Positions 56,301-64,000 of a DNA stretch of 64,000 nucleotides are shown here, piece by piece (the stretch's first letter is position 1; each line of letters opens with the position of its first letter). Both the position numbers and the translations under genes were made by a program. Location of the stretch: positions 3,472,001 to 3,536,000 of the forward strand of contig NZ_CP109178.1 of the NCBI RefSeq assembly GCF_036248255.1, given 5' to 3'. This DNA is from Streptomyces sp. NBC_01717 (lineage in GTDB: Bacteria > Actinomycetota > Actinomycetes > Streptomycetales > Streptomycetaceae). A model generated the notes under the pieces. The model was given only the letters and a program-made list of their open reading frames with translations. It searched no databases and was not told the DNA's origin.

Positions 56301-56915
56301 GTTGGTGAGCCGGGCCGATGCGAGCGTACGGAGGAGCTCGGTGTCGTGCTCCGCGAGCTGTTCAGGGCGGACGAGATGCTCGGCGAGCTCGGCGTCGAGT
56401 GCCAGCAGATCGCTGACCAGGGTGGGGAACGACCTGGTCAGCGCCGGATACGGGCCGGGGGCCTCGCGCAGCACGCGGGCGGCCAGCTGGTAGCGGGTGG
56501 CGTCGGCGAGGAGGCGGGTGGTGGGTTCGAGCCCTATCCGCAGTCCGTGCTCGGTGAGGAGCCTTCCGGCGAAGGCGTGGTACGTGGAGATGCTGGGCTC
56601 GCCCGGGGGGTTGTCCGGGTCGATGACGTCCGGATCGGTGACCCCGGCGGCGACGAGGGCCTTGCGGACGCGCTCGGAGAGCTCGCCCGCCGCCTTGTTC
56701 GTGAACGTGAGCCCGAGGACCTGCTCGGGGGCGACCTGTCCGGTCCCGACCAGCCACACCACGCGCGCCGCCATCACCGTGGTCTTCCCGGACCCGGCTC
56801 CGGCCACGATCACCTGCGGGGCGGGCGGCGCGGTGATGCAGGCCGTCTGCTCCGGGGTGAAGGGGATCCCGAGGAGCTCCTTGAGCTGCTCGGGATCGGT
56901 GATACGTGAGGACAC
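53382..56915 (-). CDS. adnB: AdnB-type helicase-nuclease subunit
   Basis: 1177 residues. An N-terminal UvrD-like motor (VIVAGAGSGKTTVMAA, 36-51; VVLLDEYQDTSVAQR; VLTAHKSKGLEWDVVAVPG; LGYVTFTRPR) is joined by an acidic, Pro/Asp-rich linker (~790-850, EDPYPDEDPYP-type repeats) to a C-terminal RecB-like nuclease (RGTRFHAWVEARF; GRIDAVYR...YEIVDWKTT; QLAVYRLAW). AdnAB resects double-strand ends in actinobacteria in place of RecBCD or AddAB. The order (adnA upstream, adnB downstream) is as in mycobacteria, but here a methyltransferase gene lies between them. Confidence 0.93.
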   Translation of the reverse strand: MSSRITDPEQLKELLGIPFTPEQTACITAPPAPQVIVAGAGSGKTTVMAARVVWLVGTGQVAPEQVLGLTFTNKAAGELSERVRKALVAAGVTDPDVIDPDNPPGEPSISTYHAFAGRLLTEHGLRIGLEPTTRLLADATRYQLAARVLREAPGPYPALTRSFPTLVSDLLALDAELAEHLVRPEQLAEHDTELLRTLASARLTNAELRKIPETAEARRELLSLTRRYRDAKRSRDLLDFGDQIALSAELALTRPEVGAILRDEYRVVLLDEYQDTSVAQRLLLSALFGSGPDGTASGHAVTAVGDPCQAIYGWRGASVANLDDFPRHFPHADGTPATRYSLSENRRSGGRLLHLANGLAEPLRAMHEGVEALRPAPGAERDGIVRCALLRTHTEEIDWLADSIAHLVRTGKAPGEIAVLCRTAGDFPEIQAALVARDIPVEVVGLSGLLHLPEVADLVAVCEVLQDPGANASLVRLLTGPRWRIGPRDLALLGRRARLLVHHAAHADDEDFDPDRRLAEAVEGIDPAEVVSLADALDTFLESSGTEDDGLPFSTDARVRFARLATELRDLRRSLADPLMDVLHRVLAATGLDVELSASPQALAARRRETLANFLDVAARFAAVDSEATLLAFLGFLRTAVQYEKGLDNALPGGENTVKVLTAHKSKGLEWDVVAVPGLVAGQFPSGQSRDAWTSQSKVLPHALRGDAATLPVVHTWDAQGLKGFKAEMKEHQHTEELRLGYVTFTRPRTLLLGSGHWWGPSQKQPRGPSDFLQALYEHCAAGHGEIEAWADEPAEDEENPALAATAAADHAWPLPLDDTALARRRAAADTVLAHLEKLATAGSDSVPGAYPAAPEDDASPFPFPDDDAYADEDPYPDEDPYPDEAADWDAWSTEPPAAQVPAPSPAPDPASAPHAPDPHVPAARTPSRLTPEESRTLASWDRDLDALAGELRRARATVREVVVPASLSATQLLRLADDPDGFAQELARPMPRPPAPAARRGTRFHAWVEARFEELPLPMLGPDELPGGDESDADIADERDLAGLKEAFERTPYAHRTPYRVETPFRITLAGRVIRGRIDAVYRNEGPDGYTYEIVDWKTTRNVPSSREGTSGIPAADPLQLAVYRLAWAELHDIPLDSVTTTFLFVRSGEAVRPDHLPGRAELEQLLLDEPPPMGR

Positions 56916-57035
56916 TCCACAGAGGCTAACCGGGCGGACCGACAGTGTGCGGGGGCGATGAGCCGGACCGGCCGGTGGCCGGGAAGTGCCTCGTCCGGGG
57001 TTGCTGACCGGTCTAGGTTGAAGGCCGATCGGTCC

Positions 57036-57051
57036 CGATCACATGTGATCG
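57036..57051. promoter_or_regulatory. 16-bp perfect palindrome upstream of the methyltransferase gene
   Basis: CGATCACATGTGATCG is its own complement and lies 27 bases before the ATG, in the region shared with divergent adnB. It is a plausible operator; the protein that binds is unknown. Confidence 0.5.
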
Positions 57052-57078
57052 CATCAATGACCTTACGAGGAGGGGCAT

Positions 57079-58017
57079 ATGAGCCCCGACGCACCCGTTC
57101 CCGACTTCGGGTCGGACTCCGCACCGGACTCCGCCGGGCTCATGAGTCGCATCGATACGACGAAGGCGCATCCGGCCCGGGTGTATGACGTATTCCTCGG
57201 CGGCACGGACAACTTTCCCGCCGACCGGGAGGCCGCGGCCATGGCGCTGGCGGCCAATCCGCGGGGACACCTCGACGTCCGGCACAACCGGGACTTCGTA
57301 CGGCGGGCCGTGACCGAGCTCACCACGCGCGCGGGCATCCGGCAGTTCCTGGACGTGGGGGCGGGACTGCCGACCCGGCAGAACGTGCACCAGATGGTCC
57401 AGGACATCGCCCCGGAGTCCCGGATCGTCTACGTCGACCACGACCCGGTCGTCCTGGTCCACGCGCAGGCCCTGCTCACCAGCAGCGCCGAGGGCAGGAC
57501 GGACTACGTCGAGGCCGACCTGCGCGACCCCGCGAAGATCCTCCTGGAGGCACGCCGGACGCTCGACCTCGACAGGCCGGTCGCCCTCGTTCTCGCCGCT
57601 GTACTGCACTTCATCGAGGACGCCGAGGCGTACGACATCGTCCGGAACCTGCTGGACGCTCTGCCCTCCGGCAGCCATCTCGTCCTGAGCCACCTCAGCG
57701 AGGACATGAACCCGGTGGCGATCAACAAGGTCGCGGAGACATTCCGGAAGCGGGGGTTCTCCTTCGTGCTGCGTTCGCGTGCCGGCATCGAGCGCTTCCT
57801 GACCGAGAACGGCCTGGAGCAACTGGAGCCCGGCATCGTCCCTGCGCACCACTGGCGCCCGGACCATGCGGCCGACGCGGCCGAGGCACCGGAACCGCCG
57901 CCCTCCGCGGAGCACCTGGCGGGTCTCGACGCCATCGAACGAACCCGGTACGTGAGCATCGGCGAGGCGACCGACGACGACATCAATGTCTACGTGACCG
58001 TGGCACGCAAGGGCTGA
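57079..58017 (+). CDS. SAM-dependent methyltransferase, streptomycete DUF574 family
   Basis: 312 residues. The family signature SRIDTTKAHPARVYDVFLGGTDNFPADRE is followed by a SAM site (QFLDVGAGLPTRQNVHQ; RIVYVDHDPVVLVHA). Many streptomycetes have dozens of such genes, often near pleiotropic regulators; the substrate is not known. It is on the opposite strand to adnA and adnB and separates them. A palindrome precedes its ATG. Confidence 0.9.
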   Translation: MSPDAPVPDFGSDSAPDSAGLMSRIDTTKAHPARVYDVFLGGTDNFPADREAAAMALAANPRGHLDVRHNRDFVRRAVTELTTRAGIRQFLDVGAGLPTRQNVHQMVQDIAPESRIVYVDHDPVVLVHAQALLTSSAEGRTDYVEADLRDPAKILLEARRTLDLDRPVALVLAAVLHFIEDAEAYDIVRNLLDALPSGSHLVLSHLSEDMNPVAINKVAETFRKRGFSFVLRSRAGIERFLTENGLEQLEPGIVPAHHWRPDHAADAAEAPEPPPSAEHLAGLDAIERTRYVSIGEATDDDINVYVTVARKG

Positions 58018-58039
58018 CCGTCCACAGCCGACAGCCGCG

Positions 58040-61000
58040 TCACTCCAGGATGTGGCGGCCCTCCGGCTGCGCGCTGCAGGACGCCCGGAATGTGCAGTGG
58101 GTGCAGTGCTGGCCGGTCGTGGGGGTGAAGCGTTCGTCCAGGACGCGGCCCGCGGCCGTGGCCAGCAGGTCGGAGACCCACTCGGTGGTGGGCGGCTCCT
58201 GGGCCTGCACCTTGGGCAGGGTGTCGCCGCCCTCCTTCCTGGGGGCGGGCTGCCTCAGCTGTACGAGTTCGGCGCCACCGGGGGCGGGACGGTGGCCGTC
58301 GAAGATCTCGTCGACCGCCCCTTCCCGGACGGCCAGCTGATACACGGCGAGCTGGGGGTGACGGGCGACCTCGTCCTTCGTCGGAGCCTGCTTTCCGGTC
58401 TTGAAGTCGACGACGTACGCCCGGCCGTCGGCGTCCCGTTCGACGCGGTCCATGGAGCCGCGGATCCGTACCTCGTACTCCCCCGCTTCGAGCGTCACGT
58501 CGAAGTCGTGCTCGCTCGCGGCGGGGGTGCGGCCGGTGCGGTCCATGACATGCCAGCGAAGGAAGCGCTCGAGGGCGACCCGCGCCTGCTCCTTCTCCTG
58601 CTGCGACTTCCAGGGGGCGTCGAAGACCAGCCCGTCCCAGACGGAGTCGAGGCGTTCCATCAGGACCGCCAGATCCGCGGGGGTGCGGCCGGAGGCGACC
58701 TCGTCGGCGAGTACGTGCACGACGTTGCCGAAGCCCTGCGCGGCCGTCGCCGGGGCGTCGGCCTTCACCTCGCGGCCGAGGAACCACTGCAGGGCGCAGG
58801 TGTTGGCGAGCTGGTCGAGTGCGCTGCCGGAGAGGGCCACGGGGTGGTCCCGGTCGCGGAGCGGGACGGCCGAGCGGGTCGGCCCGTACAGGCCCCACCA
58901 GCGGTACGGGTGGGCCGACGGTACGAGCGGCTGGCCCTCGTCGTCGGTGAGTGCGGCCAGCCGGGCCAGCCGGTGGGCCGCCTCGTCGCGCAGGGCGTCG
59001 GAGGCATCCGGGTCGACGGTGGTGGCGCGCAGCTCGGCGACGAGCGCGGCGACGGCGAGGGGGCGGCGGGGGCGGCCGGTGACGTCGCGCGGTTCGACGC
59101 CGAGCTCGGTGAGGAAGCGGGACGGCTGGTCACCGTCGTCGGCGGGGGCCTTCACCGCGGTGACGATCAGGCGTTCTCGGGCGCGGGTCGCTGCGACGTA
59201 GAAGAGGCGGCGTTCCTCGGCGAGCAGCGCGCCCGGGGTGAGCGGTTCGGCGAGTCCGTCGCGGCCGATCCGGTCCGCTTCGAGGAGTGAACCGCGGCGG
59301 CGCAGGTCCGGCCAGAGGCCCTCCTGCACCCCTGCGACGACGACCAGCCGCCACTCCAGCCCCTTCGACCGGTGCGCGGTCATCAGCCGTACGGCGTCGG
59401 GGCGCACGACGCGCTTGGAGAGGGTGTCGGCGGCGATGTCCTGGGCGTCGACCTCTTCGAGGAAGTTGAGCGCGCCACGGCCACCGGTGCGTTCCTCGGC
59501 GCGGGCCGCGGTGTCGAAGAGCGCGCAGACGGCGTCGAGGTCGCGGTCGGCGTTGCGGCCGCCGGCGCCGCCGCGCAGCGCGGCCCTCTCGAGCCGTCCG
59601 GGCCACGGGGTGCCGGCCCACAGCTCCCACAGGGCCTCTTCGGCGGTGCCGCCGCCTTCGAGGAGCTCACGGGCCTTGCGCAGGAGCGCGCCGAGACGCT
59701 GGGCACCGCGGGCGTACGCGGGGTCGTGCGCGACGAGGCGCTCGGGCTCGGCGAGTGCGCGGGCCAGCAGTTCCCCGGAGGGCGCCGGTACGCGATTCCC
59801 GGCGGCCCGCTCCTCGTCGCGCAGCGCCCGCCCGAGCCGGCGCAGATCGGCGGCGTCCATCGAGCCGAGAGGCGAGGAGAGGAGGGTGAGAGCGGTCTCG
59901 GTGTCGAGCCAGGGTGCAGGGGGCTCGTCGGAGACAGGATCCAAGGAGGGATCCGCGGCGGGGTCCAGGGCGAGGTCCGGAGCCGCGTCCGCTCCCGATG
60001 TCTTCTTCGTAGTCGTCGTGCGGTGCAGCGCCGCCGTTGCGACCGTGCGCAGCGCCGTGAGGAGCGGGGCCACCGCCGGTTCGTGGCGCAGCGGGAGGTC
60101 GTCGCCGTCGACCTCCAGGGGCACGCCCGCCGAGGTGAGCGCGCGGCGCACCGCGGGGATGGTGCGGCCGCCGGCGCGTACCAGCACCGCCATCTCGTTC
60201 CACGGCACGCCGTCCTCCAGATGGGCGCGGCGCAGCAGGTCGGCGATGTTGTCGAGCTCGGTGGACACGGTCGGGTAGGTGTACGTCTCCACGCGGCCGC
60301 CCTCGCGGACCGCGGCGAGCTCGCGGTGGGCGCGCACCTTCGCCGACGGCAGGCGGGTCAGCGGCATCCGGCGGGTGAGCAGCCGGGTGGCGGCCAGCAG
60401 CTGTTCGCCGGAGCGGCGCGAGGTGGTGAGGACGCCGACCGGGGCCGGGGCACCGTCCGCTCGCCGGAACGTCTCCGGGAAGTCGAGGATGCCGTTCACA
60501 TCGGCGCCCCGGAAGGCGTAGATCGACTGGTCCGGATCGCCGAACGCGACCAGGTCCCGGCCGCCGCCCGCCCCCGGCCCGATCCCCCGGTTGCCGGCCA
60601 GCGCGTGGAGCAGCCGCACCTGCGCCGGGTCGGTGTCCTGGTACTCGTCGACGAAGACCGCGTCGTACTCGCCGGCCAGCAGCGCCGACACCTCGGGGCG
60701 CTCGGCGAGGAGCACCGCCCGGTGGACCAGCTCCGCGTAGTCCAGCACCCCCTGCGCGTCCAGCACGTCCAGGTACTCGGCGAGGAATTGGGCGGCCGCA
60801 CCCCAGTCCGGGCGGCCGGTGCGGCGCGCGAAGTCGGCGAGGGCGTTCGGGCCGAGGCCCAGCTCGCGGCTCCGGGCGAGCACCGCGCGTACCTCGTCGG
60901 CGAAGCCTCGCGTGGTCAGGCAGGCCCGCAGCTCGTCGGGCCAGCGGATGTGCGCGAGGCCCTCCTGCTCCAGTTCGAGCTGGCCGGCCAGCAGATCGCG

Positions 61001-61480
61001 GACGGTGACGTCCTGCTCCGGTCCGGAGAGCAGCCGCAGCGGTTCGGCGAAGAGGTCGGCGTCCTGGTGGGCGCGGACCAGTGCGTAGCAGAAGGAGTGG
61101 AACGTGGTGGCCTGCGGGCCGCGGGCGGCGCCGAGCCGGGCGGCCATCCGGTCGCGCAGCTCCACCGCGGCCTTGCGGCTGAAGGTGAGCACGAGGATGC
61201 GGGCCGGGTCACCGCCCCGGGTGACGCGGGCGGCGACCGCCTCGACGAGCGTGGTGGTCTTGCCGGTGCCCGGCCCGGCGAGGACCAGCAGCGGACCGCC
61301 GGGGTGATCAACCACCGCCTGCTGCGCAGCGTCCAGGAGAGGGGGGTCCACGGAACCCGGCGGGGTACGCACCAGTCGGTACGCGCCCGTGGTGCTCCCC
61401 CTACGGCCCTGCGGGCGTGGAGGGACCCCCTGCCGTACCTGACGGTGCGGACTGTTCCGGGTGAAGGAGGAGGAGCTCAC
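58040..61480 (-). CDS. adnA: AdnA-type helicase-nuclease subunit with Fe-S nuclease domain
   Basis: 1146 residues. The N-terminal SF1A motor has LLVLAGPGTGKTTTLVEA (64-81), AVFVDEYQDTDPAQ, LMTAHRSKGLEWRLVVVAG and RRLFYVAATRARERL. The C-terminal nuclease (YEVRIRGSMDRVE; AYVVDFKTGK; PQLAVYQLAV) is framed by Cys residues, one in ANTCALQWF and three in HCTHCTFRASC. This is the Fe-S arrangement of AddB/AdnA-type nucleases. The first ~36 residues may not be translated; no strong ribosome site marks the GTG at 61480. Confidence 0.93.
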   Translation of the reverse strand: MSSSSFTRNSPHRQVRQGVPPRPQGRRGSTTGAYRLVRTPPGSVDPPLLDAAQQAVVDHPGGPLLVLAGPGTGKTTTLVEAVAARVTRGGDPARILVLTFSRKAAVELRDRMAARLGAARGPQATTFHSFCYALVRAHQDADLFAEPLRLLSGPEQDVTVRDLLAGQLELEQEGLAHIRWPDELRACLTTRGFADEVRAVLARSRELGLGPNALADFARRTGRPDWGAAAQFLAEYLDVLDAQGVLDYAELVHRAVLLAERPEVSALLAGEYDAVFVDEYQDTDPAQVRLLHALAGNRGIGPGAGGGRDLVAFGDPDQSIYAFRGADVNGILDFPETFRRADGAPAPVGVLTTSRRSGEQLLAATRLLTRRMPLTRLPSAKVRAHRELAAVREGGRVETYTYPTVSTELDNIADLLRRAHLEDGVPWNEMAVLVRAGGRTIPAVRRALTSAGVPLEVDGDDLPLRHEPAVAPLLTALRTVATAALHRTTTTKKTSGADAAPDLALDPAADPSLDPVSDEPPAPWLDTETALTLLSSPLGSMDAADLRRLGRALRDEERAAGNRVPAPSGELLARALAEPERLVAHDPAYARGAQRLGALLRKARELLEGGGTAEEALWELWAGTPWPGRLERAALRGGAGGRNADRDLDAVCALFDTAARAEERTGGRGALNFLEEVDAQDIAADTLSKRVVRPDAVRLMTAHRSKGLEWRLVVVAGVQEGLWPDLRRRGSLLEADRIGRDGLAEPLTPGALLAEERRLFYVAATRARERLIVTAVKAPADDGDQPSRFLTELGVEPRDVTGRPRRPLAVAALVAELRATTVDPDASDALRDEAAHRLARLAALTDDEGQPLVPSAHPYRWWGLYGPTRSAVPLRDRDHPVALSGSALDQLANTCALQWFLGREVKADAPATAAQGFGNVVHVLADEVASGRTPADLAVLMERLDSVWDGLVFDAPWKSQQEKEQARVALERFLRWHVMDRTGRTPAASEHDFDVTLEAGEYEVRIRGSMDRVERDADGRAYVVDFKTGKQAPTKDEVARHPQLAVYQLAVREGAVDEIFDGHRPAPGGAELVQLRQPAPRKEGGDTLPKVQAQEPPTTEWVSDLLATAAGRVLDERFTPTTGQHCTHCTFRASCSAQPEGRHILE

Positions 61481-61737
61481 GTGGATCGCCGGTCCTGGTG
61501 GGTGTGCTGGTGGTGAGGGGGCGGGGGTACGCGCCGCGAGCTGTCGACGCTACGCCAGCGAAGGGGTCGGATGCGGCGAGTCCGCTGCGGCGATCGTCAC
61601 GTTCCACGTCGCACCGCAGGCCGCCCGGCAACGTGCGCGGAGAGTCTCGGAGCAGGTCGGGAAGCAGGCCGCACCGCACTTCTCGCACGTCCTGCGGTCC
61701 CGGCTGCTCCCGTCGTGGGACCGAATGGCGGAAGCTG
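61481..61737. other. gap between adnA and the ATL gene
   Basis: 257 bases. A Cys-rich frame (CEKCGAACFPTC...) runs through it on the minus strand but has no start codon, so I do not call it. The adnA promoter should lie here. Confidence 0.4.
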
Positions 61738-62157
61738 TCAGGTGTGAGCTCTTCCGTCCACGCCATCGGCCCCGCCGTGACCACCGGTCACGCCGTCCCA
61801 CCGTGCGCGCTTCATGTCGAGGCGCGGTATGTGACCCTCCGCGCTGCGCGACGCCTCGCGCAGCGGGGTGCTCTCCTCGCGGTAGTGGTCCAGCGCCCGC
61901 AGTTCGTGGCCGGGCAGCAGCGCCCCGTCGGAGCGCACCACACGCCACCACGGCGCCGCACCGCCGTACAGCGCCATGACCCGGCCGACCTGGCGCGGCC
62001 CGCCCTCGCCCAGCCACTCCGCGATATCGCCGTACGTCATGACACGGCCGGGTGGGATCAGGTCGGCGACGTCGAGCACGCGCTCCGCGTACTCGGGCAG
62101 CTCGTCGGGCGCGCGTTCGTCCCTCGCGCCGTCGTCGCCCGTCCGGTGTTCGCTCAT
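61738..62157 (-). CDS. alkyltransferase-like protein (ATL), MGMT fold with Trp for the active Cys
   Basis: 139 residues. The MGMT DNA-binding core is clear (IPPGRVMTYGDIAEWLGEGGPRQVGRVMALY), but the active-site PCHR reads PWWR (Pro69-Trp70-Trp71-Arg72), so it cannot accept alkyl groups. ATLs bind O6-alkylguanine and flag it for nucleotide excision repair. The ATG at 62157 lies exactly 7 bases after a PafBC-type -10 box, which implies leaderless translation and rules out the longer frame to 62202. M. tuberculosis Rv3204 has the same neighbourhood. Confidence 0.9.
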   Translation of the reverse strand: MSEHRTGDDGARDERAPDELPEYAERVLDVADLIPPGRVMTYGDIAEWLGEGGPRQVGRVMALYGGAAPWWRVVRSDGALLPGHELRALDHYREESTPLREASRSAEGHIPRLDMKRARWDGVTGGHGGADGVDGRAHT

Positions 62158-62164
62158 CCGACCC

Positions 62165-62186
62165 ATGGTGCCGTACGGCACCGACA
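62165..62186 (-). promoter_or_regulatory. PafBC-type (RecA-independent DNA damage) promoter of the ATL gene
   Basis: On the minus strand: TGTCGGTG (62186-62179), 8 bases, CACCAT (62170-62165), 7 bases, ATG. It is the same layout as at moaE and matches TGTCRGTG-N8-TANNAT with one mismatch. Confidence 0.7.
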
Positions 62187-62390
62187 GTGCGGCCCGGATC
62201 ACGAGCGATCTCTACGTATGCATCCGCTCACCGAGTGTGCACGAAGGGGCAAAGGAGCGTATCTTGCCCATCGCGCGACCGTGCAATGCACCCTGATGCC
62301 CCCCTCTGTCTCCAGGCCGTGCCACCATCATGCGGGCGGTGACCGGTGATACGAGAACACGAAGACCAATCAGAGGCGAAGGAGCAGGGC

Positions 62391-64000
62391 GTGCAGCCAC
62401 CGAAGGCGGCGGACGCCTCTGATGCCGAGCCGCGCCCGGAAAAAGGCCAGGAACGGGCTCCGACACCGGCGCAGAAGCCGGCACCGGAGCAGAAGCCGTC
62501 ATCCGCGACGGAGCGCGAGCGGAAGCAGGGGCGCGACCAGGAGCCTGCACAGCAGGCCCGCCCGCACCATCTGGTCGGCTCCACCCTCTCCACCGTCCGC
62601 GCAGCCGAAGAGGCCGACCGTGTCTCCGGGGACGAACCGCTGCTCCCGGCACGCGTACACCGCCCCTCCGACCTCATGCGGGTCCTCGTCGGCGTTCTGG
62701 CCATCGCCATCCTGTTCTCCATCGCCGCGTTCGCCCACGGCACGACCACCGGTCTCGAGAACGACATCAACAAGGGCACGGACCAGGCGCCCGACGTCCT
62801 CATCAAGATCGCCGGTCTGGTCTCCAGCATCGCCGTGCTGCTCGTACCCGTCGCCTTCGCCATCGAGCGGCTGATCAAACGCGACGGACTGCGGATCGCG
62901 GACGGGGTGCTTGCCGCCGTGCTCGCGCACGGGGTGACGCTCGCCACCGACCTGTGGGTCGCCAAGTCCGCCTCCGGCACCATCCAGGACGCCCTCACCC
63001 AGCCGCAGCCCGGTGCCGCGCTCACCGATCCCGTCCACGGCTATCTCGCGCCCGTCATCGCCTATATGACGGCGGTCGGCATGGCGAGACGGCCGCGCTG
63101 GCGGGTCGTGCTGTGGGTGGTGCTGCTGCTCGACGCCTTCGCGATGCTGGTCGGCGGCTATACGACACCGTTCTCGATCATCCTGACCGTGCTGATCGGC
63201 TGGACCGTGGCCTACGGCACGCTGTACGCGGTCGGCTCGCCGAACGTCCGGCCGACCGGTCAGCATCTGATGGCCGGTCTGCGCCACGTCGGCTTCCGCC
63301 CGGTCACCGCGATGCGCGCCGACGACGCCCTCGACTCCGGCGACCAGAGCGACCGGGGACGCCGCTATCTGGTCTCCCTCGAGGACGGTCCACCGCTGGA
63401 TGTGACGGTCGTCGACCGGGAACAGCAGGCGCAGGGCTTCTTCTACCGGGTGTGGCGCAGACTCACGCTGCGGGCCTTCACCCAGCGCCGCTCCATCCAG
63501 TCGCTGCGCCAGGCCCTGGAACAGGAGGCGCTTCTGGCGTACGCGGCGATCGCCGCCGGGGCCAACGCCCCCAAACTGATCGCCACCTCCGAGCTCGGCC
63601 CCGACGCCGTGATGCTGGTGTACGAGCACATCGGCGGACGCTCCCTCGACGCGCTCGAGGACGTGGAGATCACCGACGATCTGGTGCGCGGTGCCTGGCG
63701 GCAGGTGAAGGCGCTCCAGTCGCGGCGGATCGCGCACCGCCGGCTCACCGGCGACGCGATCCTGGTGGAGCCTTCCGGCACGGTGTTCGTCACCGATCTT
63801 CGCGGCGGGGAGATCGCGGCCGGTGATCTGGTGCTGCGGATGGACATCGCCCAGCTGCTCACCACCACGGGTCTGCGGGTGGGCGCCGAGCGGGCCGTCG
63901 CGGTCGCGCTCGAAGTACTCGGTCCCGACGCCGTCGCCAACTGTCTGCCGCTGCTCCAGCCGATCGCGCTCAGCCGCTCCACCCGGGCGGCGCTGCGCAG
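62391..64000 (+). CDS. kinase-like membrane protein, N-terminal part (runs off the window)
   Basis: A GTG six bases after GGAG opens a frame with no stop before base 64000 (at least 536 codons). A charged, Pro/Glu/Gln-rich start (~85 residues) is followed by about six membrane spans (~100-300). Next comes a cytoplasmic kinase-like domain with RRIAHRRLTGDAILVE (HRD-like loop) and FVTDLRGGE (metal-site position). Similar streptomycete proteins continue with a UPF0104/lysylphosphatidylglycerol-synthase-type membrane domain, which would lie beyond the edge. Function unknown; an envelope lipid or glycan role is a guess. Confidence 0.75.
   Translation, partial: MQPPKAADASDAEPRPEKGQERAPTPAQKPAPEQKPSSATERERKQGRDQEPAQQARPHHLVGSTLSTVRAAEEADRVSGDEPLLPARVHRPSDLMRVLVGVLAIAILFSIAAFAHGTTTGLENDINKGTDQAPDVLIKIAGLVSSIAVLLVPVAFAIERLIKRDGLRIADGVLAAVLAHGVTLATDLWVAKSASGTIQDALTQPQPGAALTDPVHGYLAPVIAYMTAVGMARRPRWRVVLWVVLLLDAFAMLVGGYTTPFSIILTVLIGWTVAYGTLYAVGSPNVRPTGQHLMAGLRHVGFRPVTAMRADDALDSGDQSDRGRRYLVSLEDGPPLDVTVVDREQQAQGFFYRVWRRLTLRAFTQRRSIQSLRQALEQEALLAYAAIAAGANAPKLIATSELGPDAVMLVYEHIGGRSLDALEDVEITDDLVRGAWRQVKALQSRRIAHRRLTGDAILVEPSGTVFVTDLRGGEIAAGDLVLRMDIAQLLTTTGLRVGAERAVAVALEVLGPDAVANCLPLLQPIALSRSTRAALR

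Noticed and set aside
61550..61700. Cys-rich minus-strand frame (CEKCGAACFPTC) resembling a small peptide
   Set aside because: No in-frame start codon or ribosome site between the ATL gene and the frame, and the overlapping frames look equally plausible.

Overview
The window is a chromosomal segment of a Streptomyces-type actinomycete. Base composition and third-codon positions are very GC-rich. The genes sigR/rsrA, catA/catR, a WhiB7-type wblC, adnA/adnB and RsgA-AroA neighbours are typical of that group, and many predicted proteins read like streptomycete orthologues. The DNA is almost wholly chromosomal core. I found no insertion sequence, prophage, CRISPR array or biosynthetic cluster.

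Layout, left to right. 0-0.6 kb: end of a secreted GH20 beta-hexosaminidase. 0.8-5.4 kb, minus strand: peptide deformylase, a TPR protein and a coupled pair of membrane HD proteins (one HD-GYP, one degenerate). 5.6-12 kb: the thiol-stress module sigR-rsrA, an alpha/beta hydrolase, an SRAP abasic-site protein, a membrane M50-like peptidase, aroA, rsgA and an SMR exporter. 12-18 kb: a peptide-type ABC importer with a divergent lipoprotein binding protein. 18-22.3 kb: a TetR regulator, a HisN-type phosphatase, a CBS protein, and catalase catA with its divergent Fur-type regulator catR. 22.6-25.5 kb: a NitT/TauT-type ABC importer. 25.6-28.2 kb: two copies of initiator tRNA flanking a large Sel1/TPR repeat protein. 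28-37 kb: UPF0182, a PPA1309-family protein, a PDZ-Lon-like protease, a 56-residue membrane peptide, moaE, an epimerase, a DUF2342 metalloprotease and a NUDIX protein. 37-40.5 kb: a three-gene AIM24/TerD operon. 40.6-48.6 kb: YgjP-like protease, orphan ThiF/E1-like protein, AarF kinase, two small proteins, wblC with an attenuator leader, uvrD2 and mycoredoxin. 48.7-62.2 kb: an APH-like kinase, a second-site folD, nudC, an M20 peptidase, adnB, a SAM methyltransferase, adnA and an alkyltransferase-like protein. 62.4-64 kb: the start of a large kinase-like membrane protein, cut by the window edge.

From memory, much of the order 28-62 kb (UPF0182, PDZ protease, DUF2342, AarF, whiB7, uvrD2, mrx1, nudC, adnB, adnA, ATL) and of 5.6-11.7 kb (sigH/rshA, SRAP, aroA, rsgA) matches Mycobacterium tuberculosis around Rv3193c-Rv3228. 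This makes it an old actinobacterial core neighbourhood.

The shared theme is stress: thiol/oxidative stress (sigR, rsrA, mrx1, catA), translation-inhibitor response (wblC), and DNA damage (AdnAB, UvrD2, SRAP, ATL). Control sequences support this. Perfect SigR-type promoters (GGAAT-N18-GTT) precede sigR and mycoredoxin. PafBC-type DNA-damage promoters, placed for leaderless translation, precede the ATL gene and moaE. wblC has an AT-rich promoter element, a roughly 600-nt leader with an upstream ORF, and an intrinsic terminator. No wholly new system is proven. The best candidates for undescribed biology are the orphan cyclodehydratase-like ThiF protein with its neighbouring protease, and the TerD-AIM24 operon.
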